Assembly: GCF_007273535.1 (NCBI RefSeq)
Contig: NZ_RIBP01000004.1
Location: forward strand, 1,092,001-1,156,000
Direction of reading: 5' to 3'
Source of the DNA: Niallia circulans
GTDB taxonomy: Bacteria; Bacillota; Bacilli; Bacillales; Cytobacillaceae
Length of the DNA stretch: 64,000 bases
Part shown: positions 26,476-33,563 of the stretch, in pieces
Layout of the letters: each line of letters starts with the position of its first letter
Numbering within the stretch: position 1 is the first letter of the stretch
Notes under the pieces: generated by a model
Told to the model about the DNA's origin: nothing
Databases searched by the model: none
The model's input: the letters and a program-made list of their open reading frames with translations, nothing else
Translations under genes and position numbers: made by a program

Positions 26476-27471
26476 ATGAAAACGACTCCCTCAATCACTT
26501 CATCTGAAATAGGTATTCTTTGGATGAGTTATCAACAAAAGACAATGATTATCAGGTTTTTAGAATATTTCATTGAACAAGCAGATGATCCAAAAGCAAA
26601 GGACATTATGACTGATTTACTTAAGGAAATAACTCCTTTTGTTGGAAAAATACAAAAAATTTATGAAAAAGAGAATGTGCCTGTTCCAGTTGGGTTTACA
26701 AGCAAGGATGTAGATTTGCAAGCACCAAAGCTGTTTGATAATGGTTTTGACATTATGTTTATCAGGCTAATTAAAGAGATTAGCATGGGCATGCATACAC
26801 TTAACCTAACAATGGCATATCGAAGTGACATAATGGAGTTTTTTCGAGAACTGACAATCATAACACAAAGGTACTATGAACGTTGTAACACATATCTGCT
26901 TGAAAAAGGGTTGCTTCCACGAGCACCGTATGTTGCGGTTGAAGAGGGAGTTGAATTTGTAGAGCAAAAAGGTTATTTAAGCGGGAATGATTTTTTCAGT
27001 GAGAAAAGGTCGTTAAATACAGTTGAAATCGCTCATCTATTTCATGCGGTTGAAACGAATTTAATTGGATTACAGGTGATAAATGGATTTTCTCAATGTG
27101 CCGAAGAAAAAGAAGTAAGTAATTATTTTGCTAAGGGAGGAGAGCTAGCGAAGGAGATTGCCAGAGGCTTAGGAGATATTATCTTAAAAAATGATACTCA
27201 GCTTCCTGGTATTTCTGGAGGGAATGTGACAACCTCTACTGTTCCGCCTTTTTCCGATAAAATTATGATGTATTGTATCAGTTTATTTTGCAGTTTTTCC
27301 TTAGGCGGAAATTCGCTCGGTACAGCTTTTAGCTTAAGAAATGATTTACCGGCAAAGTTCTCGATTATCATGAAGGATGTCTTTGAATATGGACATGAAG
27401 GTGCAAAGCTGATGATTAAGCATGGGTGGATGGAAGAGCCACCGCAAACTATTAAGATGAAAGCAAAATAA
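26476..27471 (+). CDS. DUF3231 family protein
   Basis: This 331-aa predicted all-helical soluble protein is made of two related halves: IGILWMSYQQKTMIIRFLEYFIEQADD at 12-38 and IAHLFHAVETNLIGLQVINGFSQCAEE near 184-210. Repeated GFTSKDV / ISGGNVTTS-like turns occur in each half. This duplicated ferritin-like layout is that of DUF3231, a Bacillales protein family without assigned function, sometimes spore-associated. GGAGG precedes the ATG by 6 nt. It is monocistronic and followed by an exceptionally long hairpin. Confidence 0.8.
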   Translation: MKTTPSITSSEIGILWMSYQQKTMIIRFLEYFIEQADDPKAKDIMTDLLKEITPFVGKIQKIYEKENVPVPVGFTSKDVDLQAPKLFDNGFDIMFIRLIKEISMGMHTLNLTMAYRSDIMEFFRELTIITQRYYERCNTYLLEKGLLPRAPYVAVEEGVEFVEQKGYLSGNDFFSEKRSLNTVEIAHLFHAVETNLIGLQVINGFSQCAEEKEVSNYFAKGGELAKEIARGLGDIILKNDTQLPGISGGNVTTSTVPPFSDKIMMYCISLFCSFSLGGNSLGTAFSLRNDLPAKFSIIMKDVFEYGHEGAKLMIKHGWMEEPPQTIKMKAK

Positions 27472-27530
27472 GCATAATTACAAAAGCAGGTAGCTAGGTA
27501 TTTCCTAGTTGCCTGCTTTTGTAATTATGC
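27472..27530 (+). terminator. Long hairpin after the DUF3231 gene
   Basis: A stem of about 27 bp with two G-U pairs (from GCATAATTACAAAAGCAGG to its complement at 27512-27530) closes on a 4-5 nt loop. It starts right after the stop codon, and no T tract follows except within the stem. It is much longer than a typical terminator. Confidence 0.7.
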
Positions 27531-27637
27531 TTGCTCACATGTAAGGGGTATTGCCGTCAAAGTAGATGGTTTTTTAAAAATTATGTGATTATCGAGTTTA
27601 TTAAAATAGAGGCTCTTTGTCGAAAAGGACAAAAATT

Positions 27638-27653
27638 TGTTTCACATGAAACA
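27638..27653. other. Candidate parS (Spo0J/ParB-binding) site
   Basis: TGTTTCACATGAAACA differs at one base (A for G in the centre) from the parS consensus TGTTNCACGTGAAACA conserved in Bacillus. It lies in the gap between DUF3231 and guaC, outside coding sequence. Confidence 0.55.
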
Positions 27654-27691
27654 ATAAAAAGAGCAAGTGTCAAAAGACAGCTTGCTCTAGC
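27654..27691 (-). terminator. Terminator of guaC
   Basis: On the minus strand the stem AGAGCAAGCTGT / ACACTTGCTCT (small mismatch) is followed by TTTTTATTG, just past the guaC stop codon. Confidence 0.85.
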
Positions 27692-27695
27692 ATTA

Positions 27696-28679
27696 TTAAT
27701 ATACTTTATCACCATTGAAAATGGAGTTTTTAACAATCACATAATCTACATTGCGGATTGCATCTAGCTTTTTGCCGCCAGCATATGAAATGGATGATTG
27801 TAAATCCTGCTCCATTTCAATTAATGTATCTTGAAGGGAGCCTTTATGCTCAACAAACATCTTTTTGCCTTCGACGTTTTTTCTTTCTCCCTTTTGGAAT
27901 TCAGACGCAGAACCAAAATATTCTTTAAATAGCTTACCATCTTTTTCAAATGTTTCCCCAGGAGATTCTTCGTGTCCTGCAAATAGGGAACCAACCATTA
28001 CCATTGAAGCACCGAAGCGAACGGATTTAGCGATATCTCCATGTGTGCGAATACCACCGTCTGCAATGATCGGTTTGCTTGCAGCCTTTGCACACCAACG
28101 AAGTGCAGCAAGCTGCCAACCGCCAGTTCCAAAGCCAGTTTTGATTTTAGTGATACAAACCTTACCAGGTCCAATACCGACCTTCGTCGCGTCAGCTCCA
28201 GCATTCTCAAGCTCTCTGACAGCTTCAGGTGTACCGACATTACCAGCAATTACGAAGCTTGCAGGCAAATGTTGTTTAATATGCTTGATCATTCTGATTA
28301 CGGCATTTGAATGGCCATGTGCAATATCTATTGTAATGAATTCTGGGATGAGGCTCAATGAAGCAAGCTCCTCAACAAAACCATATTCTTCTTCTTTAAC
28401 ACCAACACTAATTGAAGCAATAAAGCCCTTGCCTTGCATTTCTTGAATAAATGCTTTTCTTGTTTCTGGCTGGAAGCGATGCATAATGTAGAAATATCCA
28501 TTTTCCGCTAAGTATGCAGCAACCTTTTCATCTATAATTGTCTGCATATTTGCAGGAACAACTGGCAATCTAAAAGAATGTCCGCCTAATGTTACAGTTG
28601 TATCACATTCTGAACGGCTTTCTACGATACATTTTGCGGGAATTAGCTGTATATCTTCGTAATCAAATACGTTATCCAT
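27696..28679 (-). CDS. guaC: GMP reductase
   Basis: This 327-aa TIM-barrel enzyme of the IMPDH/GMPR family has the catalytic loop [12 protein letters not shown] with Cys175, the phosphate-binding [35 protein letters not shown], and the flap [21 protein letters not shown]. The absence of CBS domains and the length fit GuaC rather than GuaB. It converts GMP to IMP with NADPH. AGGAGTG precedes the ATG. A pair of inverted CGAA motifs upstream fits control by PurR. Confidence 0.94.
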   Translation of the reverse strand: MDNVFDYEDIQLIPAKCIVESRSECDTTVTLGGHSFRLPVVPANMQTIIDEKVAAYLAENGYFYIMHRFQPETRKAFIQEMQGKGFIASISVGVKEEEYGFVEELASLSLIPEFITIDIAHGHSNAVIRMIKHIKQHLPASFVIAGNVGTPEAVRELENAGADATKVGIGPGKVCITKIKTGFGTGGWQLAALRWCAKAASKPIIADGGIRTHGDIAKSVRFGASMVMVGSLFAGHEESPGETFEKDGKLFKEYFGSASEFQKGERKNVEGKKMFVEHKGSLQDTLIEMEQDLQSSISYAGGKKLDAIRNVDYVIVKNSIFNGDKVY

Positions 28680-28692
28680 GGTTTACACTCCT

Positions 28693-28736
28693 AAATACGA
28701 ATATTTTATAATGTTTATTTAAAATTGTTCGTCCAT
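28693..28736 (-). promoter_or_regulatory. Possible PurBox pair upstream of guaC
   Basis: ACGAA-type half sites face each other (CGAA at 28698-28701, TTCG at 28728-28731), 26 bp apart in AT-rich DNA. This resembles the two inverted PurBoxes bound by Bacillus PurR, which controls guaC in B. subtilis. The flanking bases are degenerate. Confidence 0.45.
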
Positions 28737-28963
28737 AAGGTACTTTAACTCATTTTTAACAGTATGTCAAAGTTTTTTGATAATTATGTGGATATATATT
28801 TTGTTCTAGCTTGTATCCCAATGAATACAATATATTGGAGAATGCCTATAAGGTGGAGGGAGTCTTTGTCATAAAATGACGAAACGAGGATATTTCCGGG
28901 GAAATTTATATACTATTATGTAAAAAATTGTTACAATTTATCTTTTAAGGAGGAGTTAACTAA

Positions 28964-29626
28964 ATGAACATATTGAGCCTAAAAAGGGAAGCTTTAAATA
29001 CATTAAGAGGCAAATGGGGAGCATCTGTACTGCTTACTGTAATTGTGTTTGCTATAAGTGGTATGATTCCGGCTTTTTTTGAAGTTCCGCTTAGCGGGGG
29101 ATTTGAGGCATGGCTTTTACAAGATACAACCCCTATAGGAGCTACTTTAGTGAGCACACTTATTTCGCTGCTGCTTCTTCCACTTTCTATTGCATTGATG
29201 TGGTACTTTTTAGATTTACTGCGTGGTAATGGACCAAAGATTTCAGATGTTTTTAATCCTTATAAGGACTTAGGGATTGGCTTAAAGATTATTGGAACAT
29301 CCATTATGCAAAGTATTTTCTTGTTTTTATGGTTTTTGCTATTATTCGTACCAGGTGTTATTAAATCGATTTCCTACTCCCAAACATATTATTTACTGAG
29401 GGATAATCCTGAGTTATCAATATTTGAAGCAATTACGGAAAGTCGTAAACGTATGGTTGGACTCAAATGGAATTACTTCCTGCTTTGCCTAAGCTTTATT
29501 GGTTGGGGCTTGCTGGCGATAATTACTTTCGGAATTGGCCTGCTTTGGCTTATGCCATATATGAGCACAACTTTTAGTGCTTTTTACGATAAACATATTG
29601 CAGATAAGAAAAAAGAATTAGAATAA
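28964..29626 (+). CDS. DUF975 family integral membrane protein
   Basis: This 220-aa protein has about six hydrophobic stretches. It begins LSLKREALNTLRGKWGASVLLTVIVF and includes LFVPGVIKSISYSQTYYLLRDNPELSIFEAITESRKRMVGLKWNYFLL, the diagnostic block of the DUF975 family. No function is established for the family. AAGGAGGAG precedes the ATG. It is convergent with the siderophore permease genes. Confidence 0.85.
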   Translation: MNILSLKREALNTLRGKWGASVLLTVIVFAISGMIPAFFEVPLSGGFEAWLLQDTTPIGATLVSTLISLLLLPLSIALMWYFLDLLRGNGPKISDVFNPYKDLGIGLKIIGTSIMQSIFLFLWFLLLFVPGVIKSISYSQTYYLLRDNPELSIFEAITESRKRMVGLKWNYFLLCLSFIGWGLLAIITFGIGLLWLMPYMSTTFSAFYDKHIADKKKELE

Positions 29627-29632
29627 AAAAGT

Positions 29633-29670
29633 AAAAAAGGAAAAGGCATAGAACGCCTTTTCCTTTTTTA
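29633..29670. terminator. Bidirectional terminator
   Basis: The stem AAAAAAGGAAAAGGC / GCCTTTTCCTTTTTT with a short loop lies between convergent DUF975 and permease genes; T runs occur on both strands. Confidence 0.88.
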
Positions 29671-29674
29671 ATGG

Positions 29675-30682
29675 TTAATCTTTAATAAGAAGATAAATGA
29701 AATATGGTGCGCCGAGACAGGAAACAACAAGTCCTACTGGTATTTCTGTTGGTGCCATTAAGTTTTTCCCGATTGTGTCGGCAGCCAGCAGCAAAAATGC
29801 TCCTATTAAAGCAGCGACTGGAAGGAGAGCTTGGTGTCTTGGACCGATAATTCGTCTTGCAAGATGTGGGGCTATTAATCCAAGAAAGGAAATTCCTCCG
29901 CCAACTGATACACAGGCTCCAGCGAGAGCAACTGATATGAACAGAAGGATACCTCTTTCTTTTTCAATTGAAACTCCAAGTCCGGCAGCAGTATTTTCTC
30001 CTAGCTGCAATAAATTCAGTTTATGTGATTTATATAAGGCTAATGGAACAAAAATGCAAATCCAAGGGAGCACAGCAAAAACATAATCCCAGCTGGCGCT
30101 CCATATGCTTCCTGTAAGCCAGATGGTTGCTTGTTTGAAATCTCTTGGGTCCATCATGAGTTGGAAGATAATAATTAGAGCACCAAACGCTGAGTTGATA
30201 CCGATTCCCACAAGTACAAGGCGTACAGGGGAGACGCCGTCCTTCCATGCAATCAAATATATGAGACCAGCAGCAATTAATGCACCAAGCAGCGCAGAAA
30301 AAGGCATAATAAAAACAGACGCAGCACCTGTGCTAAAGGAGCTTCCTTGGAAGAAGAAAATATATAAAATTACAGCAAATCCTGCTCCGGCATTAATGCC
30401 AATGATGCCTGGATCTGCAAGGGCGTTACGAGAGACGCTTTGCAGGATTGCTCCGGCAATAGCCATACCCATCCCTATTAAAATGGCAATAACCATTCGT
30501 GGTAACCGGAAATTGTACAATATATTCATACTTTGCGGTGATCCATTTCCAAGGATGGTCTGCACCACTTCAGCAGGTGAAATTTTAATAACACCCAAAT
30601 TCAGGCTGAGGAAGAAAACAAGAATGATGGCGAAAACTAGACCTGTGATGGTTATAATAAAGCGTTTAGGTTGTGACATCAT
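29675..30682 (-). CDS. Iron-siderophore ABC transporter permease (FecCD family), second subunit
   Basis: This 335-aa BtuC/FecCD-type permease has about ten helices. Recognisable blocks are PRMVIAILIGMGMAIAGAILQSVSRNALADPGIIGINAGAGFAV and GGGISFLGLIAPHLARRIIGPRHQALLPVAALIGAFLLLAADTIG, the latter containing the ATPase-coupling turn. Its start overlaps the stop of the upstream permease by 4 nt. It forms a heterodimer with that subunit and takes ligand from the divergently encoded binding protein. No ATPase gene adjoins, as in B. subtilis Feu and Yfi systems that use the YusV ATPase. Confidence 0.88.
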   Translation of the reverse strand: MMSQPKRFIITITGLVFAIILVFFLSLNLGVIKISPAEVVQTILGNGSPQSMNILYNFRLPRMVIAILIGMGMAIAGAILQSVSRNALADPGIIGINAGAGFAVILYIFFFQGSSFSTGAASVFIMPFSALLGALIAAGLIYLIAWKDGVSPVRLVLVGIGINSAFGALIIIFQLMMDPRDFKQATIWLTGSIWSASWDYVFAVLPWICIFVPLALYKSHKLNLLQLGENTAAGLGVSIEKERGILLFISVALAGACVSVGGGISFLGLIAPHLARRIIGPRHQALLPVAALIGAFLLLAADTIGKNLMAPTEIPVGLVVSCLGAPYFIYLLIKD

Positions 30683-31710
30683 AATCCTCTCCCTTCACGA
30701 CGAGCTAAATATAGAAAGAATGGTACGCCAATCAAAGCTGTAATGGCGCCTAATGGTGTTTCAAAGGGCGGATTGACGACACGTGCACCAACATCCGATA
30801 TAACTAATAGCAGTGCACCAATGACAGCCGAACAAGGAATGATTAGTCTGTAATCAGGACCAACAATAAACCGTACTATATGAGGAATAACTAAACCGAC
30901 GAAGCCGATTGTACCTCCAACTGCAACTGCTGCACCTGTTAATAGTAAAACAGCGATAGTACCAAGGAATTTAACAACTCCTGTGCGCTGTCCAAGACCT
31001 GCTGCCACATCTTCACCTAAGCTTAAAACAGTGATTGATCTACTGATAAAGAGAGCAATTAGAATCCCCACGATTGCCGCTGGTAGTAGCAATTTAATAC
31101 TTATCCATTGAACCCCGGCAACTCCGCCAGCATACCAAAAGCTTATGTCCTTTGCTATATCAAAGAAAAGGGCAATACCAGTTGAAATCGAACTAAGAAG
31201 TGCTGTGACAGCAGAGCCTGCCAGAGCAAGCTTAATTGGTGTAAGTCCTCTTTTTGATAAAGCCCCAATAGAGAAAACAAGCATAATGCCCAGTCCTGCA
31301 CCTAAAAATGCAAGGAAAAGAAGCATTACATTAGAAGCAGACGGGAAAAAGGCAAACCCAATTGCGATCATAAACCCTGCTCCAGCTGTTACACCCATAA
31401 TGGACGGGGAAGCAAGGGCATTCCTTGTCATCCCTTGCATAATCGCTCCTGACACTGCCAAGCATGCCCCGATAAGTGCAGCTGCAACGGCCCGTGGCCA
31501 GCGAAGTCTGTGAATAATTTGATGCTGAGTAGATTGGGAGTCATATTGAAAGATACTTTGCCACACTGTTGAAACACTGATATCCGCTGCTCCATATATA
31601 ATGGATAAGCACATTGTAACAAGCAAGAGGGCGAGGCCTAAAAAGATGACAGCAGCAGCTGTTTTTGGCCTGTAAATATCTTTTGTGACACCCGTTTTGT
31701 TTTTTTTCAT
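30679..31710 (-). CDS. Iron-siderophore ABC transporter permease (FecCD family), first subunit
   Basis: This 343-aa permease contains LRWPRAVAAALIGACLAVSGAIMQGMTRNALASPSIMGVTAGAGFMI and GGTIGFVGLVIPHIVRFIVGPDYRLIIPCSAVIGALLLVISDVGAR. It begins with a hydrophilic, Lys-rich stretch and then about ten helices. It is the first gene of the leftward two-gene operon, divergent from the binding-protein gene across a 211-bp region containing a Fur box. Confidence 0.88.
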   Translation of the reverse strand: MKKNKTGVTKDIYRPKTAAAVIFLGLALLLVTMCLSIIYGAADISVSTVWQSIFQYDSQSTQHQIIHRLRWPRAVAAALIGACLAVSGAIMQGMTRNALASPSIMGVTAGAGFMIAIGFAFFPSASNVMLLFLAFLGAGLGIMLVFSIGALSKRGLTPIKLALAGSAVTALLSSISTGIALFFDIAKDISFWYAGGVAGVQWISIKLLLPAAIVGILIALFISRSITVLSLGEDVAAGLGQRTGVVKFLGTIAVLLLTGAAVAVGGTIGFVGLVIPHIVRFIVGPDYRLIIPCSAVIGALLLVISDVGARVVNPPFETPLGAITALIGVPFFLYLARREGRGL

Positions 31711-31861
31711 ATTGGACCAACTTTCTGACCAGAATTCAAAAATTAATTTATAATAATAGTAAATTTAGAACAAAATAAAAATGTCTTTCATGGGCTGTAA
31801 AAAATTTGTCGGATTTTATAAATAAATTTTACTAGAAAATGATAAAAAAATACATAGTCTA

Positions 31862-31891
31862 TTGAAAATGATAATTGTTATCACTTATAAT
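31862..31891 (+). promoter_or_regulatory. Promoter with overlapping Fur box
   Basis: The -35 TTGAAA (31862-31867) and -10 TATAAT (31886-31891) are 18 bp apart. The Fur box TGATAATTGTTATCA (31869-31883), 14 of 15 matches to the 7-1-7 consensus, fills the spacer. Iron-replete Fur would therefore block the binding-protein promoter directly. Confidence 0.88.
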
Positions 31892-31921
31892 GTGATTATA
31901 AACACTCAGGAGGGTACATAG

Positions 31922-32887
31922 ATGACTAAGAAAATGGCTAAATCGCTTTTATTTGCTAGTTTATTACTTGTATTTGCTATATTAGCTGCTTGCGGCAATA
32001 ATAGTGATGCTGATAAGAATACAGAAACAGATACAACAGAAGAAGCAAAAGACCGTACATTAAAAGATGCTATGGGACATGAAGTTAAAGTTCCAGCAGA
32101 ACCAAAAGCAGTAATCGGTTCTTATTTAGAGGATGAGCTTGTTTCACTTGGTGTTACACCTGCAGCACAATGGTCTATTCGAGATGGTGAAGGTGTACAG
32201 GCTTACTTACAAGAATCATTGAAGGATGTTCCTACAGTTGATTCTGAACTTCCATATGAGGCTGTTGCAAGCTTCAATCCAGACTTGTTGCTGATGACTT
32301 CTGCTGCTACTGTTGAAGGTGCAAAGTATGAGCAATATTCAAATATCGCGCCAACATATGTTGTTTCAGAAGAAAACAACAATGATTGGAGAAAACGACT
32401 GGAAACAGTTGGAGAAGTAATAGGTAAAGAAGACAAAGCAAAACAAGTTTTGGCTGATTACGATAAAAAAGCAGAAGAAGCAAAGGCAAGCATTCAGGAT
32501 GCTGCAAAGGATGAATCTGCAGCAGCTATTTGGCTAGTGGGCGGACAATTGTTTATCGTTGGTGAAAATGTATCAAGTGGCGCAGTACTATACGGTGATT
32601 TAGGTTTAGCAGTACCAGAAGTAGTAAAAGAAATTTCTAAAACTGCAACTGGTAACTGGTCTTCTATTTCCCTTGAGAAGCTTGCAGAGCTTGATGCAGA
32701 CCACTTATTCTTGATTAACAGTGACGGCGACAGTGCTGAAACGCTAAAAGACCCATTATGGTCAAACATTCCGGCAGTGAAAAATGGTAATATTTATGAA
32801 TATGGCCCAGATACTAGCTGGTTATACTCTGGATCTATTGCTAATACACAAATCATTGATGATGTTGTAGAAAGCTTAACGAAATAA
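31922..32887 (+). CDS. Iron-siderophore-binding lipoprotein (FeuA-like)
   Basis: This 321-aa lipoprotein has signal peptide and lipobox LAAC (Cys at about 24), a Thr/Glu/Asp-rich linker, and a class III (FecB/TroA) fold: RTLKDAMGHEVKVPAEPKAVIGSYLEDELVSLGV, then FNPDLLLMTS and VLYGDLGLAVPEVVKE. Spacing and blocks resemble FeuA-type catecholate/hydroxamate binders, but the siderophore is not determinable. It is expressed from the Fur-repressed promoter divergently from its two permeases. Confidence 0.85.
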   Translation: MTKKMAKSLLFASLLLVFAILAACGNNSDADKNTETDTTEEAKDRTLKDAMGHEVKVPAEPKAVIGSYLEDELVSLGVTPAAQWSIRDGEGVQAYLQESLKDVPTVDSELPYEAVASFNPDLLLMTSAATVEGAKYEQYSNIAPTYVVSEENNNDWRKRLETVGEVIGKEDKAKQVLADYDKKAEEAKASIQDAAKDESAAAIWLVGGQLFIVGENVSSGAVLYGDLGLAVPEVVKEISKTATGNWSSISLEKLAELDADHLFLINSDGDSAETLKDPLWSNIPAVKNGNIYEYGPDTSWLYSGSIANTQIIDDVVESLTK

Positions 32888-33021
32888 TAAGGAAAGCACA
32901 TTTCTGATTTTAGGAATGTGCTTTATTTTTTTATAAATAGGAAAGACCTTCTGTAAACAAAGGGATATCAATCCTGGATATCGAAATAAATAAAGATAGA
33001 CAATGTCAGGAGGAGAGCCTT

Positions 33022-33465
33022 ATGAATAGAATTAATTTAATTGCATTAGGGGTAAGAAATATAGCAGACTCGTTAGCCTTTTACAAAGCTATAGGATTTC
33101 AAGCATCTGTAGTTGGTACGGATGAGGAGCCTGTTATAGTTTTCTTTAAGAATCAGGGCTCTAAATTGGAGCTGTTTCCTCTTGAGCTTTTGGCAAAGGA
33201 TATTAATGAGGAGAATCCTCCCATTGTTACTGATGGGAAAAGTTTTCCAGGATTCACCCTTGCATATAATGCAAAATCGGTAGAAGAGGTAGATGATATT
33301 TTTAAAAGGCTTACGGAGACAGGTGCGGAAATAGCCAAAACTCCAAAGGAGACATCATGGGGAGGATATGGAGGCTACTTTAAAGATATAGACGGCTATT
33401 ACTGGGAAGTCGCATATGGGCCAGACTGGGAGTTTGATGAAACAGATATGCTTGTCATCAACTAA
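33022..33465 (+). CDS. VOC/glyoxalase-family protein
   Basis: This 147-aa protein has two beta-alpha-beta-beta-beta units: INLIALGVRNIADSLAFYKAIGFQASV and ...SVEEVDDIFKRLTETGAEIAKTPKETSWGGYGGYFKDIDGYYWEVAYGP. The Glu in WEVAY is in the usual metal-ligand position, but the first His ligand is replaced (IALGV), so glyoxalase I activity is doubtful. AGGAGGAG precedes the ATG. The substrate is unknown; the family includes resistance proteins and dioxygenases. Confidence 0.8.
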   Translation: MNRINLIALGVRNIADSLAFYKAIGFQASVVGTDEEPVIVFFKNQGSKLELFPLELLAKDINEENPPIVTDGKSFPGFTLAYNAKSVEEVDDIFKRLTETGAEIAKTPKETSWGGYGGYFKDIDGYYWEVAYGPDWEFDETDMLVIN

Positions 33466-33466
33466 G

Positions 33467-33522
33467 AAATTAGGAAAAGGACCATTAAATATGGTCTTTT
33501 TTGAATTGATTTTTCCTAATTG
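33467..33522 (+). terminator. Terminator after the VOC gene
   Basis: The inner stem GACCAT / ATGGTC is followed by TTTTTT. Outer arms AATTAGGAAAA / TTTTCCTAATT can add a second stem. Confidence 0.8.
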
Positions 33523-33563
33523 AAAGAGACTAAGGAAAAGAAATAAGTGAAGAGGTTATATAG

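Noticed and set aside
27531..27767. 78-codon frame between DUF3231 and guaC
   Set aside because: It crosses the guaC terminator and the guaC 3' end in antisense and has low-complexity composition.
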